Shown here: positions 20,053-28,564 of the stretch, one piece after another | Position numbering within the stretch: the first letter of the stretch is position 1 | How the letters are laid out: every line of letters begins with the position of its first letter | Origin: an uncultured Acidimicrobiaceae bacterium | Lineage (GTDB): Bacteria; Actinomycetota; Acidimicrobiia; Acidimicrobiales; Aldehydirespiratoraceae | Direction of reading: 5' to 3' | DNA length: 47,923 nt | NCBI GenBank assembly: GCA_913041415.1 | Contig: CAJWHS010000010.1 | Span: 1-47,923 of the forward strand | Notes under the pieces: generated by a model | What the model was told of the DNA's origin: nothing | Database searches by the model: none | Seen by the model: only the letters and a program-made list of their open reading frames with translations | Translations under genes and position numbers: made by a program

Positions 20053-21219
20053 TCACGCGCTGCGGAGGGCCGGCATGCACAGACCCTCCAAATCAACCAC
20101 GTCGACGCGGTCTCGGTTCTCCCAGGTGACCTCGTTGCCGGGGTTCGCCTTGAGGGTGAACTCTCGGAACGACAGATCAAGCGCGTCGAACACGAGGAGA
20201 CGGCCCCGGAGCGGCTCGCCGATGCCGAGCACCAGTTTGAGCGCCTCGAGCGCCTGAAGACTGCCGATGATGCCGGGGAGCACCCCGATCACGCCGGCCT
20301 CTGCGCATGACGGAGCGAACTCCGGCGGCGGCGGTTCGGGCAGCATGTCGCGGTAGGTCGGGCCCTGCCGGGGATCGAAGACGGTGACCTGTCCCTCGAA
20401 ACGGAAGATCGAGCCGTGCACAACAGGAATGCCGAGTTTCACCGAGGCGTCGTTGAGGAGATATCGCGATGGGAAGTTGTCGGCGCCGTCGATGATGACG
20501 TCGTAGCCGTCGATCACATCGAGCACGTTGTCGGCGCTCAGGCGCATGTCGTAGGTGTGGACGGTGACGTAGGGGTTCAGCGCCGCAATCGATGCCCGGG
20601 CTGATTCGACCTTGCGCTCACCGACCTGGTCGAGGCGGTGGATGATCTGACGCTGCAGGTTCGATTCGTCGACCTCGTCCATGTCGATGATGCCGAGCGT
20701 GCCAACCCCTGCGGCGGCGAGGTACAGCGCAGCTGGCGATCCCAGGCCACCGGCACCAAGCAGGAGCACCTTGGCGTCGAGAAGGACGATTTGACCCTCC
20801 TCCCCTACCTCGGGCAAGAGCAGGTGACGCTGATAGCGATTGCGTTCGACCGGCCCGAGCGAGCGCGGGCGAGTCCAGGGCTTTCCGGCGTCTTTCCAGC
20901 CGTTGAAGCCACCGCCCATCGACACGATGTTGGTGTAGCCGAGCTGCTTCAGGGTCTGAACGGCAAAGGCCGACCGGGCGCCACCGGCGCACATCACGAC
21001 CATTGGCTGGTCCTGATCGGGCACCCGCTGTTCGATCACGGTCTCGAGGGTGCCGCGGGGGATGTGGAGCGATCCGGGGATCGCTCCCTGGTCGTACTCG
21101 TCGGGCTCTCGAACGTCGAGCAGTAGGTGGCCCCCGTCGAGCAACTGCGCGCCACTGACGATGTCGACCTCGTCGATCTCGGCCTTGACGGCCCGAAGGA
21201 GCTCCCGGAAGCTGGCCAT
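20053..21219 (-). CDS. Rhodanese (N-terminal) - ThiF/MoeB-type adenylyltransferase (C-terminal) fusion
   Basis: Rhodanese motif VVMCAGGARSAFAVQTLKQLGY, then RYQRHLLLPEVGEEGQ...VLLLGAGGLGSPAALYLAAAGVGTLGIIDMDEVDESNLQRQIIH, characteristic of E1-like MoeB/ThiF. Confidence 0.92.
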   Translation of the reverse strand: MASFRELLRAVKAEIDEVDIVSGAQLLDGGHLLLDVREPDEYDQGAIPGSLHIPRGTLETVIEQRVPDQDQPMVVMCAGGARSAFAVQTLKQLGYTNIVSMGGGFNGWKDAGKPWTRPRSLGPVERNRYQRHLLLPEVGEEGQIVLLDAKVLLLGAGGLGSPAALYLAAAGVGTLGIIDMDEVDESNLQRQIIHRLDQVGERKVESARASIAALNPYVTVHTYDMRLSADNVLDVIDGYDVIIDGADNFPSRYLLNDASVKLGIPVVHGSIFRFEGQVTVFDPRQGPTYRDMLPEPPPPEFAPSCAEAGVIGVLPGIIGSLQALEALKLVLGIGEPLRGRLLVFDALDLSFREFTLKANPGNEVTWENRDRVDVVDLEGLCMPALRSA

Positions 21220-21222
21220 GCC

Positions 21223-21993
21223 TCAGGCTACGGCGCGAACGATCCGGGGCAGCGTCTCGGAGATCCCGGCGTGGAGCACGACATCGGCGATCGAGTCGAA
21301 CACCGTCACCTCACCGTTGAGGATGATCACCTTAGAACCGGTCTGGTGCGCAACCTTGACCGTCTCGTTGATCGGGAATACCGCAAGCGAGGTACCGATC
21401 GCAAGGAAGAGATCGCACTCCACCGCAGCGCGTTCGGCCCGCTGAAGATCCTCGGCAATCAGGCTCTGACCGAAACTGATCGTGGCGGATTTGAGAATCC
21501 CGCCACACGTCACGCACAGCGGGTCGGCCTCACCGGCCCGGACCCGGTCGAGCACTACCTCCATGTCGTCGCGATAGTCACATTCGAGACAGGCAACCTT
21601 GCGGGTGGTGCCGTGGATCTCGATGACCCGATCGGGAGAGGAACCCGCCCGCTGGTGCAGTTCGTCGACATTTTGCGTGATTAAGGTGTGGAGTTTCGCC
21701 CGCCGCTCCAGTTCGACGAGCGCCTGATGACCGGCGTTGGGATCAACGTTCGCCCACAACGAACCCTCGGCTCGTTGGGCCCAGTTGGCGCGCCGGACCG
21801 CCGGGTCACCAACGTAAAAGTTGATGTTCGACGCCCTCTCGGCAGCAGGGTCCCTGGTCCAAAGTCCGTTCGGACCCCGAAAGTCAGGGATGCCGGAGTC
21901 GGTGGAGATACCGGCACCGGTCAAAACGGTGATCACCTGAGCCTCGTCGATCAGGCTCCGAGCGGCATCGATCGACTCGTCGAGGATGTGCAT
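21223..21993 (-). CDS. cobB: NAD-dependent protein deacylase, Sir2 family
   Basis: LTGAGISTDSGIPDFRGPNGLW, LITQNVDELHQRAGSS, Zn-binding CLECDY...CVTCGG. Start at MHILDES. Confidence 0.93.
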   Translation of the reverse strand: MHILDESIDAARSLIDEAQVITVLTGAGISTDSGIPDFRGPNGLWTRDPAAERASNINFYVGDPAVRRANWAQRAEGSLWANVDPNAGHQALVELERRAKLHTLITQNVDELHQRAGSSPDRVIEIHGTTRKVACLECDYRDDMEVVLDRVRAGEADPLCVTCGGILKSATISFGQSLIAEDLQRAERAAVECDLFLAIGTSLAVFPINETVKVAHQTGSKVIILNGEVTVFDSIADVVLHAGISETLPRIVRAVA

Positions 21994-22132
21994 GGCGGCA
22001 TAGTAGATCGACGGCGACGATTTCGGCCTCGCCAACAGGGATACGACGACGACTGCCTCTTGACCCGGTTGTATGGAATACTACGAAATATATTCAGCTT
22101 CCCCGGCCATCATCGCACTGACAGGAAGCGTC

Positions 22133-22765
22133 ATGTCCAACCCACTCGCCGAGTCACCGTCTGACTCGACCATCCCGCAGCCACTGCTCCACGTTCTGCG
22201 CTGGCACGATCCGCTGATCGATCGGCTCGGCCACGATCCCCGCTCTCGCTATATCGAGCGGTTCTGGCTCGGAGTTCTCGGCCCGTCAACCACTCTCTTG
22301 CTGCGGGTGTTCGCCGATGCGCACGACGAACACAGAGGCGTGGCCCATCTCGATCTCGGAGATGTTGCCGTCCAGATCGGTGTCGGCAACCACGGCGGGC
22401 GCAACAGCCCGCTCTCCCGGTCGATTCAGCGGGCGATCCGGTTCGGGGCAGCCCGACCAGCCGGTGCCGACTCGATCGAGGTACGCCATCGTCTCGCTCC
22501 CCTCAGCCGTAGCCAGATTGAGCGCCTGCCTTTCGCCCTCCAAGCCGAGCACCAGCGCCGCCACGAGCAGCCGGTGACTACCGGTACCGCTCGTTCGAGG
22601 GCACGCCGCCTGGCGTTGAGTCTGATTGAATGCGGCGACAGCTTCGCCAAGACCGAACGTCAGCTCGATCAGTGGCGAGTCCCGGGACCAATTGCGGCCG
22701 AGGCGGTCAACTGGGCGTGGGAGTGCGATCGAATCGAAGCCGAACACGGGCCCGAAGCAGCCTGA
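22133..22765 (+). CDS. Conserved-type hypothetical protein
   Basis: 211-codon ORF MSNPLAESPSDSTIPQPLLHVLRWHDPLIDRLGHDPRSRYIERFWLGVLGPSTTLLLR...; complete ORF between well-assigned neighbours; no family recognised by eye. Confidence 0.7.
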   Translation: MSNPLAESPSDSTIPQPLLHVLRWHDPLIDRLGHDPRSRYIERFWLGVLGPSTTLLLRVFADAHDEHRGVAHLDLGDVAVQIGVGNHGGRNSPLSRSIQRAIRFGAARPAGADSIEVRHRLAPLSRSQIERLPFALQAEHQRRHEQPVTTGTARSRARRLALSLIECGDSFAKTERQLDQWRVPGPIAAEAVNWAWECDRIEAEHGPEAA

Positions 22766-22843
22766 GGCGCCATGAGCGCAGCCGACGTCTACGGCCACTC
22801 GATCGTGCGCTCGAGGGCGGCCCTCCGGGGCCGTCCGGCTCCG

Positions 22844-24283
22844 CTACGGGGCGGTGAAATTGGTGGCCAGCTCGGCGAGCAATCGCACGCCGAAGCCGGT
22901 GCCTCCCTTGGTGATCTCGGCATCATCACTATCAGTGAACGCCGGACCGGCGATGTCGAGGTGCGCCCACGGGATGCCGTCGGCGACGAACTCCTGGAGA
23001 ATCAGGCCAGCGGTCAGTGCCCCACCGTGCGGACCACCGATGTTCTTCATGTCGGCGACCGACGAATCGACCTGCTTGTGGTAGTCGGACGGCAACGGAA
23101 GGTGCCAGACCCGCTCACCGGTCAGTTCTGATGCCGCCTCGATCTGTTCGATCCACGAAGCCTTGTTGCCCATCAAGCCGGCAATCTTCGGGCCGAGGGC
23201 GACCACGCACGCACCGGTGAGGGTTGCGAGATCGATCATTGCGTCGGGCTTGGCCTCCGAGGCAAGCGAGAGCGCATCGGCAAGGATCAGGCGACCCTCC
23301 GCATCGGTATTGAGTACTTCAATGGTCTTGCCGTTGCGGATTTCGAGCACATCACCTGGCCGGGTGGCGTCGCCGCCGAGCATGTTGTCGGTCATGGGGA
23401 CGAAGGCGCGAACGCGACACCCGACACCGAGATCCTTGAGCACCGACATCGCTCCGATCACCGCAGCGGCACCGCCCATGTCGCACTTCATCGTCATCAT
23501 GCCGGCGCCGGTCTTGATCGAAAGACCCCCGGCATCGAAGGTGATGCCCTTCCCGATCAACGCAAGCGTGCCCTTCGGCTTCGACTTCGGGATGTAGGTG
23601 AGTTCAACGAAGCGAGGCGGCTGAGTCGAGCCGCGATTCACACCGAGGAGGCCTCCGAGCTTACCTTTCTTGATCGCCGCCTCATCCCACACCTTGACGA
23701 TGAGACCATGCTCTTTAGCCACCGCCTGAGCACGACGGGCGAATACGGCCGGCGTGAGCACGCCGCCGGGCTCGTTCACGAAGTCCCGAGCGAGCATTTG
23801 GCCCCGGGCGATCGCAGCACCACGGTCGAGCGCCGCCTGGTTCTTCGCACCAGCGCCACCGGCGACCTCGACGGTCGCAAGCTTCGAGGGCTTGGCATCG
23901 GACTTGTAGGTGGTGAACGTGTAGGTCGAGAGGGCAACGCCCTCGACCAGCGCTTGGCGAGCAGCCGCACCGTCAAGTTCAGTCTCGGGCAACTCGACAC
24001 CGAGCTTGCCGTAGCGACCGAACCTGCGGCCGACTGCGGCGGCAGCGCGCCGAACCGCATCGGTGTCGACATCGGCGGCATCGCCGATACCGATCAGTGC
24101 CTCGATGCGCTTGCCATCAGGGTGAACATGCGTATCTCCCAACTTCCCGGCGAAGCCGGCCGACGTGAGTTGACCGTCCAGGATGCCTGCAACACCGGCC
24201 TCGACAGCACCGGTAGTGACGATGCGGACACGGACCTTGGTAGACTTGGGAATGGATCGGGTGGCGGTGAAGGTGATGGCCAT
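22844..24283 (-). CDS. pepA: Leucyl aminopeptidase (M17)
   Basis: IGKGITFDAGGLSIKTGAGMMTMKCDMGGAAAVIG and NTDAEGRLILADALSLA (M17 signature). Confidence 0.95.
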   Translation of the reverse strand: MAITFTATRSIPKSTKVRVRIVTTGAVEAGVAGILDGQLTSAGFAGKLGDTHVHPDGKRIEALIGIGDAADVDTDAVRRAAAAVGRRFGRYGKLGVELPETELDGAAARQALVEGVALSTYTFTTYKSDAKPSKLATVEVAGGAGAKNQAALDRGAAIARGQMLARDFVNEPGGVLTPAVFARRAQAVAKEHGLIVKVWDEAAIKKGKLGGLLGVNRGSTQPPRFVELTYIPKSKPKGTLALIGKGITFDAGGLSIKTGAGMMTMKCDMGGAAAVIGAMSVLKDLGVGCRVRAFVPMTDNMLGGDATRPGDVLEIRNGKTIEVLNTDAEGRLILADALSLASEAKPDAMIDLATLTGACVVALGPKIAGLMGNKASWIEQIEAASELTGERVWHLPLPSDYHKQVDSSVADMKNIGGPHGGALTAGLILQEFVADGIPWAHLDIAGPAFTDSDDAEITKGGTGFGVRLLAELATNFTAP

Positions 24284-24327
24284 TCGGCGATCGTAGTCAC
24301 CCTGCGCCTCGGGTCGAGTGCTGGGCC

Positions 24328-24355
24328 CGACCCTTCGAACAAGGACGAAGGGTCG
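24328..24355 (-). terminator. Stem-loop directly after the GH2 stop codon (terminator-like, no strong U tract)
   Basis: CGACCCTTCG AACAAGGA CGAAGGGTCG: perfect 10-bp stem abutting the stop codon (24356-24358 on minus strand). Confidence 0.5.
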
Positions 24356-26098
24356 TCAGCCGAGCGAGACGTACCACGAGCGAAGAACGTCGTAGGCGAG
24401 CTTCTTCTCGCCCTCCTCACTGACCAGCCCCTTGCGGTTGTAACCGTCCTGGATGCCGGGCAGAACCCGCATCGGCGTGCGGAAGTCTTTCAGGATCCAC
24501 GGACTAAGTCCGGCGCAGTCGTCGTTGGCGGCGATCATCTCGATCTGGGCCTCGTAGACGGCAGCCTGGAACTCCTCGGTCCAGATCTCGCCGTCGTCAC
24601 CGTGGTTGCCGTGCTTTGCGCCGGCCCCGAGTTCGCTGAAGATAATCGGTTTCCCCCAGTCCGATGTCCAACGCTTCGAGGCGATCTCGGCACGCTCGCT
24701 GTAGTACCAGCCGTAGTACTGGTTTACGCCAATCACATCGATCAGCTCGCCGAGCGGGTCCTCGATATGGGTCTCGATGCCCTGCCCTGGCAGCGTGAAG
24801 AGCGCGCAGGTGACGAGGCGGGTCGGGTCGAGCGAGCGCACCCGCTCAATCAAGGAACCGATGAACGCTGTGCGTTCGTCGCCGGGGAACGTCTCGTTGG
24901 CAACCGACCACAGCACGACCGACGGGCGACAGCGATCACGCAACACGAGTTCGTCGGCCTGCTCGAGCGTGTTGGCCAGTGTGGCCTCGTTGGACCACTC
25001 GATACCCCAGTAGACTGGAAGTTCGACCCAGGCGAGCACCCCTCGCTTATCGGCCTCCGCTACCATCGCTTCGTCGTGCTGATAGTGCGCCAACCGAACG
25101 AAGTTGGCACCGAGTTCCTCGGCCCAATCGAACAACGTGGCGGCGTCCTCTGCACCCGAGGCCCGCTTGCCGCCGGTCGGGCCTTCGGCGTGCATCGAAA
25201 TGCCTTTCAAGAAAACAACTTCGCCATTGACGACGATGTCGCTGCCCCGCGTCTCGACGGTGCGAAAGCCGACCAAATCGACCACACGGTCATCGCCCGC
25301 GTCGAAGACGACCTCGTACAGCCGAGGGGTACCCGGGTGCCAGCGCTCGTGCTCGGGAACGTCCGTTGCCGAAACGGTGAAGCGCTCATTGGTCTTCACC
25401 TCGAGCGACCATCCAAGCTCGGCGATCTCGAGACGAGCCGTGGTCGGGGCGCCACCGTCGACATTGACTTCACCGACGAGCGAGCCGTCGACGCCCATGG
25501 TGATCCACGCGCTGGAGATGAACGTGCTCGGAACCCTAACGAGGTCGACGCTGCGGTGAAGGCCGCCGAAGTTGAACCAGTCGGTGCGCATTGCCGGAAC
25601 CCGCTCGGGCTTGCGGATGCAGTCGACGAGAACCACCAGCGAGTGCTCGCCTGCACCGATGCGGCCGGTAATCTCGACGGCGAACGGGCCATAGCCGCCT
25701 TCGTGCGAGGCAAGCATGTCGCCATCGAGATAGATCGTGCACGAGTGGTTGACCGCACCGAAATGGACGAACGTGCGGCCGGACTTCTCCTCGGTCGTGG
25801 TGAAGCGTCGGCGGTACCAGAGCGAAGCCTCGTAGTAGTGCAACTCGGGAATCTGGGTGTTCCAGTCGCCGGGCACCTCCAAGTCGAGGGATCCGTCGAA
25901 GTCGTATTCGATGCGTTCGGCCGGATGCTGGGGCTTGCGGTCGCGGAACCAGCCGTCTCTGGCGGGCCCAAGGATGCTGAACCCGCCCACGTCGTACGGG
26001 TCGGGGATGGCCTTCCACGTGCCGTCGAGAGACGTGGTCTCCCCCGCTGCCCTGCGGCTCAGGAGATGACTCAGTGAGGTGGTTCCGGTCGTCGGCAT
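24356..26098 (-). CDS. Glycoside hydrolase family 2 protein (beta-glucuronidase/beta-galactosidase-like)
   Basis: GH2 architecture; acid/base region SVVLWSVANETFP, nucleophile region KPIIFSELGAGAKHG, NFVRLAHYQHDEAMVAEADKRGVLAWVELPVYW. Confidence 0.9.
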   Translation of the reverse strand: MPTTGTTSLSHLLSRRAAGETTSLDGTWKAIPDPYDVGGFSILGPARDGWFRDRKPQHPAERIEYDFDGSLDLEVPGDWNTQIPELHYYEASLWYRRRFTTTEEKSGRTFVHFGAVNHSCTIYLDGDMLASHEGGYGPFAVEITGRIGAGEHSLVVLVDCIRKPERVPAMRTDWFNFGGLHRSVDLVRVPSTFISSAWITMGVDGSLVGEVNVDGGAPTTARLEIAELGWSLEVKTNERFTVSATDVPEHERWHPGTPRLYEVVFDAGDDRVVDLVGFRTVETRGSDIVVNGEVVFLKGISMHAEGPTGGKRASGAEDAATLFDWAEELGANFVRLAHYQHDEAMVAEADKRGVLAWVELPVYWGIEWSNEATLANTLEQADELVLRDRCRPSVVLWSVANETFPGDERTAFIGSLIERVRSLDPTRLVTCALFTLPGQGIETHIEDPLGELIDVIGVNQYYGWYYSERAEIASKRWTSDWGKPIIFSELGAGAKHGNHGDDGEIWTEEFQAAVYEAQIEMIAANDDCAGLSPWILKDFRTPMRVLPGIQDGYNRKGLVSEEGEKKLAYDVLRSWYVSLG

Positions 26099-26150
26099 GC
26101 CCGGAAGGTAGCGGTGGCGTCGGCGACGCGCCGCATGCTCACCGGGCGGG

Positions 26151-27014
26151 TCACGGCGAGAGGAGCACGCGGGCGACGATGTCTTGCCCGAAGCCGGTGA
26201 GGATCGCCAGGTACATGAGACCGGTGGCGGCCATCACGGCGGAGTACTGGCGCTCCTTGAGCGCAAGCCGACAGACGAGGATCAGCACGCCCGTGCCCAG
26301 CACGGACGCGACCCAGAACCAGCCGAGCAGTCCATTGTAGGCATCATCGATGTCGCCATTGAGCACCGACCACATACCGGTCGGGATCACGAAGACGATC
26401 GTCTCGGGCACCCAGAGGATCTGCGCCCACCTGACCTGTTCGAGGATCGGCGCTCGGGCAAGGCCAGGCTGAACAAGGTACCAGTGGCCGAGCAGCATCG
26501 CGTCGGAAAGCACCCCGAGAAAGAGCGCCGAGGTGACGCCCCGCAGGATCGACAGGAGTTCGACACCCTCCGCCGAGCCGGCCTCCCACGAAGCGACGAA
26601 AACGGCGACCATGCCGATGATCGCCGCAACGAGGTCGAGACTCGGCGGGAACTCCTCTGCGCTCTTGTCGAAGCGCTGCTCCTCACGGTCGATGCCGGTC
26701 ATGGCGACAACCCGAGCGCTACGGCGTTCAACGACCTCGCGCTGACCGGCGACGCCTGCGGACTTGCGGGCGATCGAGACGATCAGGGCGACGACGCCAA
26801 CCGCCATGAACGTCATCGTCACGATCTCGCGCTCCCACGTCGGCGACGTGGAGAACGCTGCCACCAACGAAAGGGCACCGAGGACGAGGAAGGTCAGTCG
26901 CTGCAACCAGCCGTAGCCGAGGCCGACTTCGCGCCGACGCGTCGTGACCCAGAGAAACAGCCAGCCGCCGGCGGCCCACTGCAGGAGCACGGTTGCGCCG
27001 TCGAGTTCGATCAC
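26151..27014 (-). CDS. Multi-pass membrane protein of unknown function
   Basis: 287 aa with ~8 hydrophobic segments; ATGA overlap with the preceding small membrane gene. Confidence 0.7.
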   Translation of the reverse strand: MIELDGATVLLQWAAGGWLFLWVTTRRREVGLGYGWLQRLTFLVLGALSLVAAFSTSPTWEREIVTMTFMAVGVVALIVSIARKSAGVAGQREVVERRSARVVAMTGIDREEQRFDKSAEEFPPSLDLVAAIIGMVAVFVASWEAGSAEGVELLSILRGVTSALFLGVLSDAMLLGHWYLVQPGLARAPILEQVRWAQILWVPETIVFVIPTGMWSVLNGDIDDAYNGLLGWFWVASVLGTGVLILVCRLALKERQYSAVMAATGLMYLAILTGFGQDIVARVLLSP

Positions 27015-27268
27015 AGAACGAATGCGCCAGCGGCGGCAACGAGGAACAGGCCGAGCAGTGACGGAGCGAGCAGATGCCCCGGCATCGCGCCGCTCTGTCG
27101 GGCGAGCACCACGCCCACCGACGCAATGAGCGCAAGGACGATGGCGACGATGCCGAACACGCCAGGTTCACCGGCACCGACGAGGAGTCGACCGAGAATA
27201 GCCAGGCCGACTGCCGTGGCGATGACGTTGCGGACGGGGCGCAGCGAGGGCGCCGGAGGACGACTCAT
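27011..27268 (-). CDS. Small membrane protein (85 aa) of unknown function
   Basis: Three hydrophobic stretches; overlaps both neighbours by 4 nt, suggesting translational coupling. Confidence 0.65.
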   Translation of the reverse strand: MSRPPAPSLRPVRNVIATAVGLAILGRLLVGAGEPGVFGIVAIVLALIASVGVVLARQSGAMPGHLLAPSLLGLFLVAAAGAFVL

Positions 27269-28371
27269 CCGAGAACGGCGAGATGGTGGTCCGCGCGGTT
27301 GAGCGGGTCGGGGCCGTCGTCGTCAGCGGCGACGATGTCCTCGAGGCGCATCCCCCATTTCCCTTCGATATAGATCCCGGGCTCTACCGAGAACGCATTG
27401 CCGTGGGCGAGCGGCTGGCTATTGCCCTCGACGATGTAGGGATCCTCGTGTGCCTCGACGCCGATGCCGTGGCCGGTTCGGTGCACGAAGTACGAACCGA
27501 AACCCGCATCGACGATGCGCTGCCGGGCGGCACGATCGACGTCCTGACACGGCGTACCCACCGTGGCGGTCCGCACCGCAGCGGCCTGGGCCTCGTGGAG
27601 CACGGCGTACGCCTCGAGGTATTCGCGGTCGGGGCGATCGTCGGTCCAGATGTTGCGAGTGATGTCGGAGCAGTAGCCGATGTCGTCGTCGCCGATCATC
27701 GTGCCGCCGAAGTCGCAGAGCACCGGTTCTCCGGCCCGGATGACGCGCTCACCGGCGTGATGATGAGGGCTGGCGGCGTTTTCCCCGGCGGCGACGATGG
27801 CGAAATTCACGCGGTCGTGGCCCTCCTCGAGGATCTGGCGTCCGAGTTCGGCCGATACCGCCGCCTCGGTTTGCCCAACGAGCGGGATCTCGCCACGCTG
27901 CAGCCTTGCGGCGATGCGGTCAACGGCGGCGCCGGCCTCGCGGAGACGGGCGATCTCCTCGGCGTCCTTCACCTGCCGGATCGGGCTCGTAATGCTCGAC
28001 GCCCGACAAAACGAGGTGTTGGGCATCTGGTTGGTGAGATCGACGAGAAAGCCCGCCCACATGTGATCGCCGATGGCGACGGTGTCAGCGGCGCTTGCGA
28101 GATCGGCGATCTTTGCGATCGGATCCTCGGTTTCGCCCCACGGCGCAACCGAGAAGATCTCGGGCCGTTCGTGCACACGGGCGCGTTCTAGGCCCGGGAT
28201 GACGAGCGTGGCATCACCCTCCCGAGGCACGACGAGCATGGTGATGCGTTCGAGCGGCATCGCCTCGTAGCCGCAGAAGTACGGGAGGTCGCTGCCCACC
28301 GACAGCATGAGCACGTCGACGCCGTCGACCTCCATGCGGGCCCGGGCTCGGTCCAAGCGAGTTGCGAACAT
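27265..28371 (-). CDS. M24 family metallopeptidase (Xaa-Pro aminopeptidase/dipeptidase-like)
   Basis: PVLCDFGGTMIGDDDIGYCSDITRNIW, FVHRTGHGIGVEAHEDPYIVEGN, FSVEPGIYIEGKWGMRLEDIV; metal-ligand pattern of M24. Start at MFATRLDRARARM. Confidence 0.92.
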   Translation of the reverse strand: MFATRLDRARARMEVDGVDVLMLSVGSDLPYFCGYEAMPLERITMLVVPREGDATLVIPGLERARVHERPEIFSVAPWGETEDPIAKIADLASAADTVAIGDHMWAGFLVDLTNQMPNTSFCRASSITSPIRQVKDAEEIARLREAGAAVDRIAARLQRGEIPLVGQTEAAVSAELGRQILEEGHDRVNFAIVAAGENAASPHHHAGERVIRAGEPVLCDFGGTMIGDDDIGYCSDITRNIWTDDRPDREYLEAYAVLHEAQAAAVRTATVGTPCQDVDRAARQRIVDAGFGSYFVHRTGHGIGVEAHEDPYIVEGNSQPLAHGNAFSVEPGIYIEGKWGMRLEDIVAADDDGPDPLNRADHHLAVLG

Positions 28372-28564
28372 GTCTACTGAGGCTAGACGCGTCCTCTGCT
28401 TCATTCGGCGTCCGGGATGCGCAGATCGCAGGCGCAGTGGGCTTCGACGTCGTGATGGATCGCTGCGCGAAGATCGAACACGCACGCCCACCGGCGGTCT
28501 CCACCTCGCGAGGTTCAACACGGGCGTCATCACCGCAAGGCGATGAACTCGACAGCGTTGGTTT

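Noticed and set aside
23708-26077. 789-aa plus-strand ORF opposite pepA and the GH2 gene
   Set aside because: Shadow ORF from high-GC codon bias; its translation has no recognisable motifs and lies entirely antisense to two well-supported genes.
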